Source of the DNA: Paracoccus solventivorans
Lineage (GTDB): Bacteria; Pseudomonadota; Alphaproteobacteria; Rhodobacterales; Rhodobacteraceae
Direction: 5' to 3'
Length of the DNA: 64,000 bases
NCBI RefSeq assembly: GCF_900142875.1
Contig: NZ_FRCK01000002.1
Location: 434,001 to 498,000 of the forward strand
In this document: one piece after another, positions 53,701-63,564 of the stretch
Layout of the letters: every line of letters starts with the position of its first letter
Numbering within the stretch: position 1 is the stretch's first letter
The notes under the pieces: generated by a model
Told to the model about the DNA's origin: nothing
Seen by the model: only the letters and a program-made list of their open reading frames with translations
Databases searched by the model: none
Program-made: the position numbers and the translations under genes

Positions 53701-54687
53701 ATGATGAAAGCCCTTGTCTGCGTCGAGCCGGGCCGGTTCGAGCGCACGGACCGCCCCCGCCCGCAGCCGCAGCCGGGCCATATCCGCATCCGCATCGGCC
53801 ACGTGGGCATCTGCGGCACGGATTATCACATCTATGGCGGCCAGCAGCCGTTCCTGTCCTATCCGCGGGTGATGGGGCACGAGCTGTCGGGCCGGGCGCT
53901 GGATGCCAGCGCCGACGGGCGCATCGCGGTGGGCGATCTGGTGGTGATCAACCCCTATCTGACCTGCGGCCACTGCCACGCCTGCACCATCGGCAAGCCG
54001 AACTGCTGCGAGAATATCGGCGTGCTGGGCGTGCACCGCGACGGCGGCATGTGCGAAGAGGTGCTGGTCCCCGAGCAGAACGCCTACAAGGCCGAGGGGC
54101 TGGACGAGCGGGCCGCGGCGATGGTCGAGTTCCTGGCCATCGGCGCGCATGGGGTCAGCCGGGCGCGGCTGCGGCCGGGGTCCTCGGTGCTGGTGGTGGG
54201 CGCCGGTCCCATCGGGCTGGCGGCGGCGATCTTTGCCGGGATCGACGGCGCCGGGGTGACGCTGCGCGACAGCTCGGCCTCGCGGCTGCAACTGGCCGCC
54301 GGGGTACTGCCGCAGGCCCGGCTGGAGCTGGTGGGCGAAGAGGCCGCGCAGGCCTATGACACGGTGTTCGACGCCACCGGCAGCATCCACGCGATGAACG
54401 CGGGGCTGGGCTGGCTGGCGCATGGCGGCACATATGTGCTGCTGTCGGTGGTCAAGGGCGATCTGTCCTTCGCCGACCCCGAGTTCCACAAGCGCGAGAC
54501 CACGCTGCTGGCCAGCCGCAACGCGCTGAAAGCCGATTTCGAGCATGTGATGGACTGCATCCGCCGCGGCCTTGTCCCGATCGAGCGTCTGGCCACGCAC
54601 GAGACCGGCTTTGACGAGGCGGTGACCAACCTGCCGCTGTGGGCCGCCGACCGCGGCACGCTGATCAAGGCGATCATCCGTGTCTGA
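53701..54687 (+). CDS. Zinc alcohol dehydrogenase, probable L-galactonate 5-dehydrogenase
   Basis: 328 residues of the medium-chain family. Catalytic zinc ligands are in GICGTDYHIY and RVMGHELSG; the structural-zinc cysteines are in CGHCHACTIGKPNCC. The cofactor loop is VLVVGAGPIGLAA, with VTLRDSSASR after it. The tagaturonate reductase and altronate dehydratase genes that follow make oxidation of L-galactonate to D-tagaturonate the best reading (LgoD-like). Another hexonate as substrate is possible. It overlaps the next gene by 8 bases. Confidence 0.8.
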   Translation: MMKALVCVEPGRFERTDRPRPQPQPGHIRIRIGHVGICGTDYHIYGGQQPFLSYPRVMGHELSGRALDASADGRIAVGDLVVINPYLTCGHCHACTIGKPNCCENIGVLGVHRDGGMCEEVLVPEQNAYKAEGLDERAAAMVEFLAIGAHGVSRARLRPGSSVLVVGAGPIGLAAAIFAGIDGAGVTLRDSSASRLQLAAGVLPQARLELVGEEAAQAYDTVFDATGSIHAMNAGLGWLAHGGTYVLLSVVKGDLSFADPEFHKRETTLLASRNALKADFEHVMDCIRRGLVPIERLATHETGFDEAVTNLPLWAADRGTLIKAIIRV

Positions 54688-55780
54688 GCCGCGCACCCCG
54701 ATCCTGCAATTCGGCACCTCGCGGTTCCTTCAGGCCCATGCCGACCTGTTCTTTGCGCAGGCCGAGCCGCCGCTTGCGGTGACGGTGGTGCAAAGCTCGG
54801 GCGATGCCGCGCGCGCCGCGCGGCTGGCGGCGCTGGCCGCGCCCGGCGGCTATCCCGTGCGCATCCGCGGGCTGGACCGGGGCCGCGCCGTCGAACAGGA
54901 GCTGCGCGTCGATTCCGTGCGCCGCACGCTGTCGACCGCCAGCGACTGGCCGGCGCTGGAACGGCTGTTCTGCGAGCAGGTGGAGATCGTGATCTCGAAC
55001 ACCGCCGACGCGGGCTATCAGCCGCAGCCGGCCGATCTCGACCCCACGCCCTCGCAGGGGATGAGCTTTCCGGCCAAGCTGGCGCATCTGCTGGCGGCGC
55101 GGTTCCACGCCGGCGCAAGGCCGTTGCAGGTGATGCCGCTGGAGCTGGTCCCCGAAAACGGCCGGGTGCTCAAGGCCCGGGTGCTGGAAATCCTGCGCGG
55201 CAACGGGATGCCGGCGGCGGTGGCGGATTGGGTGGCGGGGCTGGGGTTCGCCAACAGCCTTGTGGACCGCATCGTCTCCGAGCCGCTGGAACCCGCGGGC
55301 GCGGTCGCCGAGCCCTATGCGCTGTGGGCGATCGAGGCCGCGCCGGGGATCATCGCCCCCTGCAACCACCCCGCTGTGCAGATGGTCCCCGATCTCGAGG
55401 AGATCGAGCGGCTCAAGCTGCACATCCTGAACCTTGGCCACACGGCGCTGGTGGATTTCTGGCGCCGCTCGGGCGCCCGCCCCGGGGCGCTGGTGCGCGA
55501 GTTGATGGACGCCCCCGAGGGCGCGGCGCTGCTGGCGCTTTACGACGCCGAGGTGATCCCCGGCTTTGCCCAGAAGGGCCGCGAGCCGCAGGCGCGCGCC
55601 TATCTGGCCGCGACGCTGGACCGGCTGCGCAACCCGTTCCTGGACCACCGGATCGAGGATATCGCCCAGAACCACACGCAAAAGGCCGAACGCCGCATTG
55701 CCGCCTTTCTGGACTGGATCGGCCCCGGCGGGCCGGCCACCCCGCAACTGCACGCCATCGTCGAAAGAGCACGCGCATGA
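54680..55780 (+). CDS. Mannitol-dehydrogenase family protein, probable tagaturonate reductase
   Basis: 366 residues, shorter than UxaB of Escherichia coli (483) but with the same pattern: PILQFGTSRFLQAHADLFF at the start, the active-site segment VISNTADAGY and the lysine region SFPAKLAHLL. It would reduce D-tagaturonate to D-altronate with NADH. Its gene sits between the galactonate dehydrogenase and altronate dehydratase genes and overlaps both. Confidence 0.82.
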   Translation: MSEPRTPILQFGTSRFLQAHADLFFAQAEPPLAVTVVQSSGDAARAARLAALAAPGGYPVRIRGLDRGRAVEQELRVDSVRRTLSTASDWPALERLFCEQVEIVISNTADAGYQPQPADLDPTPSQGMSFPAKLAHLLAARFHAGARPLQVMPLELVPENGRVLKARVLEILRGNGMPAAVADWVAGLGFANSLVDRIVSEPLEPAGAVAEPYALWAIEAAPGIIAPCNHPAVQMVPDLEEIERLKLHILNLGHTALVDFWRRSGARPGALVRELMDAPEGAALLALYDAEVIPGFAQKGREPQARAYLAATLDRLRNPFLDHRIEDIAQNHTQKAERRIAAFLDWIGPGGPATPQLHAIVERARA

Positions 55781-57309
55781 CAGACGCCAGCCACACCCCG
55801 GACAGCCCGGCCCCCGAACGGCCCACCGCCATCCACCTGAACCAGGCCGACAACGTGGCGGTGGCGCTGCAGCCGCTGGCCGCGGGGTCGCAGGTGCAGG
55901 GGGTGACGCTGGCCGCCGACATCCCGCTGGGGCACAAGTTCGCCGTCGCCGCCATCGCCGCGGGCCAGCCGGTGGTGAAATACGGCCAGATCATGGCCGC
56001 GGCCACCGCGCCGATCGCGCCGGGCGAGCATGTCCACAGCCACAATGCCGCCATGTCGGACAGCCATTCCGACCGCGCCGTCCAGACCGGGCAGCGGCGG
56101 GAACCGCCCCTGCGGCGCAGCTTCATGGGCTATGCGCGCGACAGCGGCCGCGTCGGCACCCGCAACTTCATCGGCATCATGGCCTCGGTCAACTGCTCGT
56201 CCACCGTCTGCCACGCCATCGCACGGGCGGCCGAACGCGAGCTGCTGCCGCGGTTTCCCGGCATCGACGGCTTTGCCCCCATCGTCCATGACCAGGGCTG
56301 CGGCATGGCCGGTTCGGGCGAGGGGTTCGACACGCTGGTGCGGGTGCTCAAGGGCTATCGCGACCACCCGAACTTCGGCGGCGTGCTGATCGTCGGGCTG
56401 GGCTGCGAGGTCAACCAGCTGACGCTTTACAAGCGCGACGACTGGACCCGCGAACGCTTCGGGGTGTTCAACATCCAGGAGGTCGGCGGCTCGGGTTCCG
56501 CCGTGCGCCGGGCGCTGGAGCTGCTGGAGCCGATCTGCGAGGCCGCCAACCGCGACCGGCGCAGCGAACAGCCGGTGTCGGGGCTGGTGCTGGGGATGCA
56601 ATGCGGCGGCTCGGACGGGTTTTCCGGGATCACCGCCAACCCGGCGCTGGGAGTGGCCTCGGACCTGCTGGTGGCGGCGGGCGGCACCTCGATCCTGTCC
56701 GAGACCCCGGAAATCTTCGGGGCCGAGCATCTGCTGATCGCGCGTTCGGACGCGTCGACGGCGGCCAGGATCCGCGGGATGATCGACTGGTGGTGCGACT
56801 ATGCCGAACGCAACGGCGCCTCGCTGGACAACAACCCCTCGCCCGGGAACAAGCGCGGCGGGCTGACCACGATCCTGGAAAAATCGCTGGGCGCGGTGGC
56901 CAAGGCCGGGCAGGCGCCGGTGGCGGGCGCCTTTGCCTATGCCGAGCGGATCACCACCCCCGGCCTCGTCTACATGGACAGCCCCGGCTATGACCCGGTG
57001 TCGGCCACCGGCCAGGTCGCGGCGGGCGCCAACCTGATCGCCTTTACCACCGGGCGGGGGTCGTGTTTCGGCGCCAAGCCCGCGCCCTCGATCAAGCTGG
57101 CCTCGAACGGAGAGCTGTTCCGGCGGATGCCCGAGGACATGGACATCAACTGCGGCGTGGTGGTGGACGAGGGCGTCAGCCTGGAGGACATGGGCCAGCG
57201 CATCTACGAGCTGCTGCTGGACACCGCCTCGGGCCGGAAAAGCCGGTCCGAAGAGTTCGGCTATGGCGACCACGAATTCGTGCCGTGGAAGATCGGCGCG
57301 ACGCTGTAG
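55777..57309 (+). CDS. uxaA: Altronate dehydratase
   Basis: 510 residues. The N-terminal SAF domain (IHLNQADNVAVALQPLAAGS ... HVHSHN) is followed by the large catalytic domain with GYARDSGRVGTRNFIGIMAS, VNCSSTVCHAIA and GCEVNQLTLYKRDDW. It dehydrates D-altronate to KDG using a metal centre held by its conserved cysteines. The start shares ATGA with the reductase stop. KDG kinase is encoded nearby on the other strand, closing the route to KDPG. Confidence 0.9.
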   Translation: MTDASHTPDSPAPERPTAIHLNQADNVAVALQPLAAGSQVQGVTLAADIPLGHKFAVAAIAAGQPVVKYGQIMAAATAPIAPGEHVHSHNAAMSDSHSDRAVQTGQRREPPLRRSFMGYARDSGRVGTRNFIGIMASVNCSSTVCHAIARAAERELLPRFPGIDGFAPIVHDQGCGMAGSGEGFDTLVRVLKGYRDHPNFGGVLIVGLGCEVNQLTLYKRDDWTRERFGVFNIQEVGGSGSAVRRALELLEPICEAANRDRRSEQPVSGLVLGMQCGGSDGFSGITANPALGVASDLLVAAGGTSILSETPEIFGAEHLLIARSDASTAARIRGMIDWWCDYAERNGASLDNNPSPGNKRGGLTTILEKSLGAVAKAGQAPVAGAFAYAERITTPGLVYMDSPGYDPVSATGQVAAGANLIAFTTGRGSCFGAKPAPSIKLASNGELFRRMPEDMDINCGVVVDEGVSLEDMGQRIYELLLDTASGRKSRSEEFGYGDHEFVPWKIGATL

Positions 57310-57342
57310 CCGCAGCGTTTCAGTTGCAACGGCCGGGTGGGG

Positions 57343-58140
57343 TCAGGACGCCACCCGGATCATCAGCTCGGCCTCGCTATGGGCATGGTGGTGCAGCACC
57401 AGCGGCCGTCCGTCATGCGAGGAAACCTCGATCGGGGTGCCGTAAAGCTCGGACAGCAGCGCCTCGTTCAGCACCTGCTCGGCCGGGCCCTGCGCAAAGA
57501 TGCGGCCGTTCTTCATCGCGACGATGTGGTCAGCCCAGGCGGCGGCATAGTTCACCTCGTGGACCACGGTGACCACGCTGCGCCCGGACTCGCGCACCAC
57601 CCCGGCCAGCCGCGCCATCAGCGCCCGGGCATGGGCCATGTCGAGGTTGTTCAGCGGCTCGTCCAGCAGCACCCAGGGGGTGTCCTGCGCGAAGGTCATC
57701 GCCAGGAAGGCGCGCTGCACCTGCCCGCCCGACAGCTCGTCCAGAAAGCGATGCGCCAGCGGCCCCAGGTCCACCGCCTCGATCGCCGCGGCCACCGCCG
57801 CGTGGTCGGCAGCGCGGGGGCGGCCGCGGTGATGCGGCCAGCGGCCGAAGCCGACCAGCTCGGACACCCGCAGGCGGCTGGCGACGTTGTTGTGCTGGCC
57901 CATGATCGCCAGGCTGCGGGCCAGCGTCTCGGTGGGGGTGCGGGCGATGTCCTGCCCGTCGACGGCGATGCGCCCTGCCTGCAACCGCTCCAGCCGGGCC
58001 ACCAGCCGCAGCAGCGTGGACTTGCCGGCGCCGTTCGGCCCGATCAGCGCCGTCAGCCGGCCCTTGGGCAGCTCGAGCGAGATATCCGACAGGATCGGCG
58101 CCGGGCCGATGTGATGCTGGACGGATTCGATGCGGATCAT
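57343..58140 (-). CDS. Ferric-siderophore ABC transporter ATPase
   Basis: 265 residues. Walker A is LIGPNGAGKST, the signature is DELSGGQVQRAFLAM and Walker B is PWVLLDEPLNNLD. It is of FepC/FhuC type. It is the last of four overlapping genes (binding protein, two permeases, ATPase) and sits on the cytoplasmic face, driving import of an iron-siderophore complex. The C-terminal extension (SSHDGRPLVLHHHAHSEAEL) is histidine-rich and may sense metal, although this is speculative. Confidence 0.92.
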   Translation of the reverse strand: MIRIESVQHHIGPAPILSDISLELPKGRLTALIGPNGAGKSTLLRLVARLERLQAGRIAVDGQDIARTPTETLARSLAIMGQHNNVASRLRVSELVGFGRWPHHRGRPRAADHAAVAAAIEAVDLGPLAHRFLDELSGGQVQRAFLAMTFAQDTPWVLLDEPLNNLDMAHARALMARLAGVVRESGRSVVTVVHEVNYAAAWADHIVAMKNGRIFAQGPAEQVLNEALLSELYGTPIEVSSHDGRPLVLHHHAHSEAELMIRVAS

Positions 58141-59171
58141 CTGATGCGCCCCCTGAGCAGCAGGTAAAGGAAGAACAGCCCGCCGAGGAACTCGACCACG
58201 ACGGAAAGCGTCGCGGGCTGGGCCAGCGCCCGCTCGAACAGGGTCTGGCCGGCGACGAGGATCAGCGCCCCGATCAGCCCGGCGGTGGGCAGCAGCACCG
58301 CGTGGCGGTCGCTGGACGCCAGACCGTGCGCCATGCCCGCGACCAGCAGCCCGAAGAACGCCACCGGCCCGACCAGCGCCGTCGAGACCGACACCAGCAC
58401 CGCCACCAGCGCCAGCGACATCACCACCATGCGGTCAAAGCGCAGCCCCAGCGACACCGCCGCCGTGCGCCCCAGCGCCAGCACGTCCAGCCGCGGGGCC
58501 AGCACCAGCGCCGCCGCGATCGCCGCCGCCGCGATGGCGGCGCCCGGCAGCAGCAGCGTGGCGTCGATGCGGCCGAAGCTGGCGAAGCTGACGCTTTGCA
58601 CCACCGCATAGGAATTGGGGTCCAGGATACGGGCAATGAAGCCGCTGATCGAGCGGAACATCACCCCCAGGATCACCCCGGTCAGGATCATCCGCGGGAT
58701 GTCGCGGGCGCCGCGCCCCAGCAGCGCCCCGAACAGCAGCCCGGCCAGCAGCACCATCACCGCGACCTCGGCCAGGAACTTCGCCGCCGGGTCGATGGCG
58801 GCAAAGCCGGTGACCCCGGCGCTGGCGACCAGCAGCGTCTGCAACAGCACGTAAAGCGCGTCGAACCCCATGATCGAGGGGGTCAGCACCCGGTTGGCCG
58901 AGACGGTCTGGAACAGCACCGTGGCCACCGCGACCGAGGCTCCGACCGTGATCAGCCCCGCCAGTTTCACCGCCCGCAGCCACAGGATGAAGCTGCGGTT
59001 GCCGCCGCCCAAGCCCTGGAACATCCAGATCAGCGAACACAGCGCCAAGGCCGCCGCCAGCAGCGCGACTACCCCCGGCCGCAGCTGGCCCCATGGCCGC
59101 GCGGGCCCGGGGGCCGTGGCCGCCCCCGCGGCCGCCCCGGCGGGCAGCGGCCGGATCCCCGGCCTAGCCAT
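58137..59171 (-). CDS. Ferric-siderophore ABC permease (FecCD family)
   Basis: 344 residues. After a long Ala/Pro/Gly-rich cytoplasmic lead (residues 1-30), about nine helices follow, with family segments VLTPSIMGFDALYVLLQTLL and VGPVAFFGLLVAGMAHGLA (the coupling loop contacting the ATPase). It forms a heterodimeric channel with the next permease. It overlaps the other permease gene by 8 bases and the ATPase gene by ATGA. Confidence 0.9.
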   Translation of the reverse strand: MARPGIRPLPAGAAAGAATAPGPARPWGQLRPGVVALLAAALALCSLIWMFQGLGGGNRSFILWLRAVKLAGLITVGASVAVATVLFQTVSANRVLTPSIMGFDALYVLLQTLLVASAGVTGFAAIDPAAKFLAEVAVMVLLAGLLFGALLGRGARDIPRMILTGVILGVMFRSISGFIARILDPNSYAVVQSVSFASFGRIDATLLLPGAAIAAAAIAAALVLAPRLDVLALGRTAAVSLGLRFDRMVVMSLALVAVLVSVSTALVGPVAFFGLLVAGMAHGLASSDRHAVLLPTAGLIGALILVAGQTLFERALAQPATLSVVVEFLGGLFFLYLLLRGRIR

Positions 59172-60129
59172 GCGCCGGGCTCCGATAGAGCAGCACCAGG
59201 AAGATGGCGGCGCCGAGGATCCCCAGGATCATCCCGACCGGAATCTCGTAGGGCGCGATCAGCACCCGCCCGATGATGTCGCAGACCAGCAGCAGCCCAG
59301 CGCCCCCCGCCGCCACGATGGGCAGCGAGGCGCGCAGGTCGTCCCCGACCAGCCGCGCCGCGATATTGGGCACCACCAGCCCGACGAAGGGCACCATCCC
59401 CACCGTGGTGACCACCAGCGCCGAGACCACCGCCACCACCACCAGCCCCAGCCGCATCACCGCCGCGGCGCGCAGCCCCAGCCCGGTGGCGATCTCGTCG
59501 CCCAGCGACAGGATGGCGAAACGGTCGGCGCCCAGCCAGGCCAGCGCCGCCGCCCCGCCCGCGACCCACAGCAGCTCATAGCGGCCGGCGGTGACGCCCG
59601 AAAACTCGCCGCTCAGCCAGGTGCCGATATATTGCAGCATGTCGGTCTGCCAGGCGATCCAGGTCACGACCGAGCCCAGCACCCCCGACAGCACCAGACC
59701 GGCGATGGGGACCAGCATCACCTCGCGCCGCGGCAGGCGGCGGATGATCGCCACGAACAGCGCGGTCGAGGCGACGGCGGCCACGCTTGCGCACAGCATC
59801 TTGACCCAGATCGGCGCGGCGGGCGCCAGCAGCGTCACCGCCAGCAGCCCCAGCGCCGCGCCCTCGCTGGTGCCCGAGGTGTCGGGCCCGACGAAGCGGT
59901 TGCGCACCAGCGCCTGGATCAGCGCGCCGGACACCGCCAGCGCCGCCCCCGACAGCGCCACCGCCAGCGTCCGCGGCAGCCGCGATTCCATCACCACCAG
60001 CGCCGTCCACGCATCCGAACGGGCGCTGCGCAGGTCGATCTCGGCCGCGCCCAGCCCCAGGCTCAGCGCCATCAGCCCGACCAGGGCCGACAGCGCCAGC
60101 ACGGCGGCGGGGCGGCGGCCGAGGATCAT
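59164..60129 (-). CDS. Ferric-siderophore ABC permease (FecCD family)
   Basis: 321 residues, about nine helices. Landmarks are RLPRTLAVALSGAALAVSGA, LVRNRFVGPDTSGTSEGAA and the coupling segment VGMVPFVGLVVPNIAARLVG. It pairs with the other permease. The start overlaps the binding-protein stop (ATGA). Confidence 0.92.
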   Translation of the reverse strand: MILGRRPAAVLALSALVGLMALSLGLGAAEIDLRSARSDAWTALVVMESRLPRTLAVALSGAALAVSGALIQALVRNRFVGPDTSGTSEGAALGLLAVTLLAPAAPIWVKMLCASVAAVASTALFVAIIRRLPRREVMLVPIAGLVLSGVLGSVVTWIAWQTDMLQYIGTWLSGEFSGVTAGRYELLWVAGGAAALAWLGADRFAILSLGDEIATGLGLRAAAVMRLGLVVVAVVSALVVTTVGMVPFVGLVVPNIAARLVGDDLRASLPIVAAGGAGLLLVCDIIGRVLIAPYEIPVGMILGILGAAIFLVLLYRSPAHG

Positions 60130-61022
60130 TTCTCCAGCGCCTCCTGCAGGCTGTCGAGCAGGTTCATCATCGCGGTATAGCCGCCGGCGGCCAGATAAAG
60201 GTCACCCGCCGGCAGATAGACCACATGGTCGTCGGTCCAGGCCCTGGTGCCCTTGACCAGCTCGGTCGACAGCGTGGCCTCGGCCGACTGGGTGTCGGCG
60301 CCGATGGCCGCGCCGCGGTCCAGCACCAGCAGCCAGTCGGGGTTGGCCTGGGCGATGAACTCATGGCTGATGGCGTCGCCATGGCCCGCGGTCGGGTCCA
60401 GCTTTTCCACCGCAGGCGGCAGCCCGGTCACATCATACAGCCAGCCGAATCGCGAGCCGGGACCATAGGCCGACATCTTCGGCCCGTTGGTCAGCACCAC
60501 CAGCGCCGTGCCCTTGTCGCGCCCGGCCTCGGCCACCGCGGCCAGTTTCTCGTCCAGCGCGGCGATCAGGGTCTCGGCCTCGGCCTCCTTGCCGTAAAGC
60601 TGCGCATAGGCGTTCAGCCGCTCTTTCAGCTGCTCGACCAGCTTGCCGCCGTCCACGGTCATGTCGATGGCCGGCGCCACCTGCGACACCGTCTGCCGCG
60701 CCGGGGCGGTGCGGTTGGCGACCACGATCAGGTCGGGACCGGCCCCGGCCAGCGCCTCGAGATTGGGTTCCAGCACGGTGCCGACCCGCGCCGCCTCGGG
60801 CGCGAAATCCTTGAGATAATCCAGATAGAGATTGTCCGGCACCGCCGCCGGGGTGATTCCCAGCGCCTTGAGCGTGTCGATCGCGCCCAGGTCCAGCACC
60901 GCGATCCGCTCGGGTGCCTGCGGCACGGGGGCCTCGCCCTGCGCGGTCTGGATGGTGATGTCGGCCGCCATCGCCGCCACCGGCGCCGTCGACATCAGAA
61001 GGGCGAGCACGAATCCACGCAT
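60126..61022 (-). CDS. Ferric-siderophore periplasmic binding protein
   Basis: 298 residues from the ATG at 61022. The signal peptide is [17 protein letters not shown]. The class III binding-protein fold shows [39 protein letters not shown], and conserved glutamates that contact the two permeases ([12 protein letters not shown] in the first lobe). It resembles binders of catecholate-type iron complexes (VctP/CeuE/YclQ group). There is no lipobox. It is read away from exbB, so one iron-responsive regulator could control both directions. Confidence 0.88.
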   Translation of the reverse strand: MRGFVLALLMSTAPVAAMAADITIQTAQGEAPVPQAPERIAVLDLGAIDTLKALGITPAAVPDNLYLDYLKDFAPEAARVGTVLEPNLEALAGAGPDLIVVANRTAPARQTVSQVAPAIDMTVDGGKLVEQLKERLNAYAQLYGKEAEAETLIAALDEKLAAVAEAGRDKGTALVVLTNGPKMSAYGPGSRFGWLYDVTGLPPAVEKLDPTAGHGDAISHEFIAQANPDWLLVLDRGAAIGADTQSAEATLSTELVKGTRAWTDDHVVYLPAGDLYLAAGGYTAMMNLLDSLQEALEK

Positions 61023-61425
61023 GTCAGGTCCTTTCGGAAAAAATCGGTTATCATGCTGGCGTCGGGCTGGCATCTGCCCCCTGCTATCCGCGGAAGCGGT
61101 AGCTGTCCATAGATGGCGATCAAAACAATCGGGTATTGACGCCGCATCACAAGGTCGTCTACCCAGCCGCCGACGACGCCTTCGCCCCGCATCGCAGGGC
61201 CCGGCCCCGACCAGCAGCGATCGGACACCGGGCCGCCAGCCACGGCGTGTCTGTTCTGCGACCTTTTCGAAGGGAAGATCATGCCGAATCCTTCCATGCC
61301 CCGCGGCGGCCTGCCGATGGCCTCACCGTCGCCCGGCAAGGCCCGCGACCATGCCCGGGGCTGACGGCCGGATTCCCAGCCGATCCGGGGAAAGAATGTC
61401 CAAGAAACGCGCCACGGAGACCAAG
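61023..61425. other. Divergent control region between siderophore importer and exbB
   Basis: About 400 bases with no supported gene. The left part (61,023-61,145) is AT-richer and includes a possible -35 (TTGACG at 61135) toward exbB without a good -10. I saw no clear Fur box, Irr box or iron-rhodo box, although iron control would be expected. Confidence 0.4.
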
Positions 61426-62202
61426 ATGAACCGCAGCCTCACCGCCCTTGCCGCCTGCGCCGTGGTTGCGGCCTCGCCCGCCTTCGCGCAGGCCCCGGGC
61501 GTGCTGCCGCCCGACACGCTGCCCCACGACCTTTCCCCCTGGGGGATGTTCATGGCCGCCGATATCGTGGTCAAGGCGGTGATGATCGGGCTGGCGGCGG
61601 CCTCGGTGGTGACCTGGACGGTGGCGCTGTTCAAGCTGATCGAGATCGCCGGCGCCGCGCGCGCCGCCACCGTCAGCCATGGGCGGATCGCCGCCGCCGG
61701 GGCGCTGGCCGCCGCGGCCGGGCGGCTGAGCGGGCGGCGCGACCCGGTGGCGCGGATGCTGCGCGCGGCGGGGCGCGAACTGGTCGCCGCCCGCCCCGAC
61801 CTGCCGGGCGTGCCCGCGCAGGGGGTCAAGGAACGCGTGGCCTCGACCCTGGCCCGGATCGAGGCGGCGGCGGGGCGGCAGCTGGCCAACGGCACCGGGC
61901 TGCTGGCCACCATCGGCGCGACCGCGCCCTTTGTCGGGCTGTTCGGCACGGTCTGGGGCATCATGAACGCCTTCGTCGGCATCTCGCGCGCCCAGACCAC
62001 CAACCTGGCCGTGGTCGCCCCCGGCATCGCCGAGGCGCTGCTGGCCACCGCGCTGGGGCTGGTCGCGGCGATCCCGGCGGTGATCGTCTACAACCTGTGC
62101 GCCCGGGCCATCGCATCCCACCGCGCGCAGCTGCGCGACAGCGGCGCATTGATCGAACGGCTGGTCAGCCGCGAGCTCGACCACGCCATGCGGAGGCTCT
62201 GA
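61426..62202 (+). CDS. exbB: ExbB-type proton channel protein
   Basis: 258 residues. A signal-like N-terminus ([20 protein letters not shown]) is typical of alphaproteobacterial ExbB. Three membrane helices follow; the second and third carry the MotA/TolQ/ExbB pattern [20 protein letters not shown] and [20 protein letters not shown]. The ATG at 61426 is chosen for GGAG six bases upstream; another ATG at 61396 has only GGGGAAAG. With ExbD it uses the proton gradient to energise TonB. Confidence 0.9.
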   Translation: MNRSLTALAACAVVAASPAFAQAPGVLPPDTLPHDLSPWGMFMAADIVVKAVMIGLAAASVVTWTVALFKLIEIAGAARAATVSHGRIAAAGALAAAAGRLSGRRDPVARMLRAAGRELVAARPDLPGVPAQGVKERVASTLARIEAAAGRQLANGTGLLATIGATAPFVGLFGTVWGIMNAFVGISRAQTTNLAVVAPGIAEALLATALGLVAAIPAVIVYNLCARAIASHRAQLRDSGALIERLVSRELDHAMRRL

Positions 62203-62203
62203 C

Positions 62204-62626
62204 ATGGGTTCGCGCCCCGACGACGGCGAGCAGCTCGACGAGCTGTCGGAAATCAACGTCACCCCGTTCATCGACGTGATGCTGGTGCTGCTGATCATCT
62301 TCATGGTGGCGGCGCCGCTGGCGACGGTGGACGTGAACGTGGACTTGCCGGCCTCGACCGCGGCGGCGGCGCCGCGCCCGGACGAGCCGGTCTACGTCAC
62401 CCTGCAGGCCGACGGCAGCATCGCCCTGGCCAACAGCGAGATCGGGGTCGAGGCGCTGCCCGAGGCGCTGGACAACGCCACCGGCGGCGACCCCGAGGCG
62501 CGGATCTACCTGCGCGCCGACCGCAACGTCGAATATGGCGAGCTGATGGGTCTGATGAACCGCATCCGCGACGCAGGCTGGGGCCGGATCGGGCTGGTCG
62601 GCCTGGAAACGGTGCCGGCGTCGTGA
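62204..62626 (+). CDS. exbD: ExbD-type biopolymer transport protein
   Basis: 140 residues. One N-terminal helix holds the essential aspartate in NVTPFIDVMLVLLIIFMVAA, followed by a periplasmic domain. It starts one base after the exbB stop codon, and its own stop overlaps the tonB GTG start, so the three are co-translated. Confidence 0.93.
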   Translation: MGSRPDDGEQLDELSEINVTPFIDVMLVLLIIFMVAAPLATVDVNVDLPASTAAAAPRPDEPVYVTLQADGSIALANSEIGVEALPEALDNATGGDPEARIYLRADRNVEYGELMGLMNRIRDAGWGRIGLVGLETVPAS

Positions 62627-63495
62627 CCCGCGCGGGCCGCCCGGGCTGGTGGTTCACCGCCGCCGTGCTGGTGCTTGGCGCGCATCTGGTCGGCGCCACC
62701 ACGCTGGCGCGGCGCCCCGCGCCGGTGCCGGTGCCGCCCGAGGCCACGGTGGTCGAGCTGCTGTCGCCCGAACCCGCGGCCGGCATCGCGGAAACCCCGA
62801 CCGAGCTGGCCGAGAACCTGCCGGCGCTGCCGCAGCTGGCCGAGCTGGAGCCGCCCGAGTTCCCCGAGCCCGAACCCGAGCCCGAGCCGGAACCGCCGCC
62901 CCCCGAGCCGAAACCTGAGCCCGAGCCGCCGCAGCCAGAACCGGAGCCGGAACCGGAACCACTGCCGGAACCCGAGCCGGAGCCGGTGGTCGAGCCGGTG
63001 GTCGAGCCGATCGAGACCATCGCCGCCGTGCGCCCCCGCGCCCGCCCGCCGACGCTGCGCCGCATCGTCGAGCCGCGCGAGACCCCGCAAAAACCCGAAC
63101 CGCAGCGCGAGCGCCGCCAGGAACAGCCCCGCGAACAGCCCCGGCAGGCGCAGACCGCCCCCGCCCGCACGCAGCCCGCCCCCTCGGCGGCCGGCAGCGC
63201 CGGACAGGCCGCGCGCGTCTCGGGGCAAGCGGTGCAGTCCTGGGAAAACAAGGTGCGCCAGGCCACCGCGCGGCACATGAGCCGCGCCCGGGTCACCGCC
63301 CGCGGGCAGCTGGCCGCAACCGTGCTGGTGCGCATCGACGGCGGCGGCGGGGTGCAGGCCTCGCTCGCCCAGGGCAGCGGCGACCCCGGCGTCGACGCGG
63401 CGCTGATGCGCCACGCCAGCCGCCTGCCCCGCATGCCCGCTCCGCCCGACCGGCAGGCGAAATCCGTGGTGGTCCCGTTCCGCATCACGCGCTGA
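62623..63495 (+). CDS. tonB: TonB energy-transducing protein
   Basis: 290 residues from GTG at 62623. One N-terminal helix (WWFTAAVLVLGAHLVGATTL) anchors it. A long periplasmic spacer follows, with Glu-Pro repeats (about 80-130) and then basic, Pro-rich sequence. The C-terminal domain has the TonB pattern (GQLAATVLVRIDGGGGVQAS ... DAALMRHASRLPRMPAPPD). It passes energy from ExbB-ExbD to outer-membrane siderophore receptors, none of which is encoded in the window. Confidence 0.92.
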   Translation: MTRAGRPGWWFTAAVLVLGAHLVGATTLARRPAPVPVPPEATVVELLSPEPAAGIAETPTELAENLPALPQLAELEPPEFPEPEPEPEPEPPPPEPKPEPEPPQPEPEPEPEPLPEPEPEPVVEPVVEPIETIAAVRPRARPPTLRRIVEPRETPQKPEPQRERRQEQPREQPRQAQTAPARTQPAPSAAGSAGQAARVSGQAVQSWENKVRQATARHMSRARVTARGQLAATVLVRIDGGGGVQASLAQGSGDPGVDAALMRHASRLPRMPAPPDRQAKSVVVPFRITR

Positions 63496-63543
63496 AGGGC
63501 GGCAGCGGCGGCGGGCTGAAGCCGTGTGGGGGGGGGCGCCTGC

Positions 63544-63564
63544 GGGTAACGGGTAACGGGTAAC
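63544..63564. repeat. Tandem heptamer repeat (GGGTAAC)3
   Basis: Three perfect copies at 63544, 63551 and 63558, 49 bases after the tonB stop. Short variable-number repeats of this kind can differ between strains; no function is evident. Confidence 0.8.

Noticed and set aside
62860..62990. Independent tandem repeat region
   Set aside because: The GAGCCCGAACC-like repeats encode the Glu-Pro spacer of TonB and keep the reading frame.
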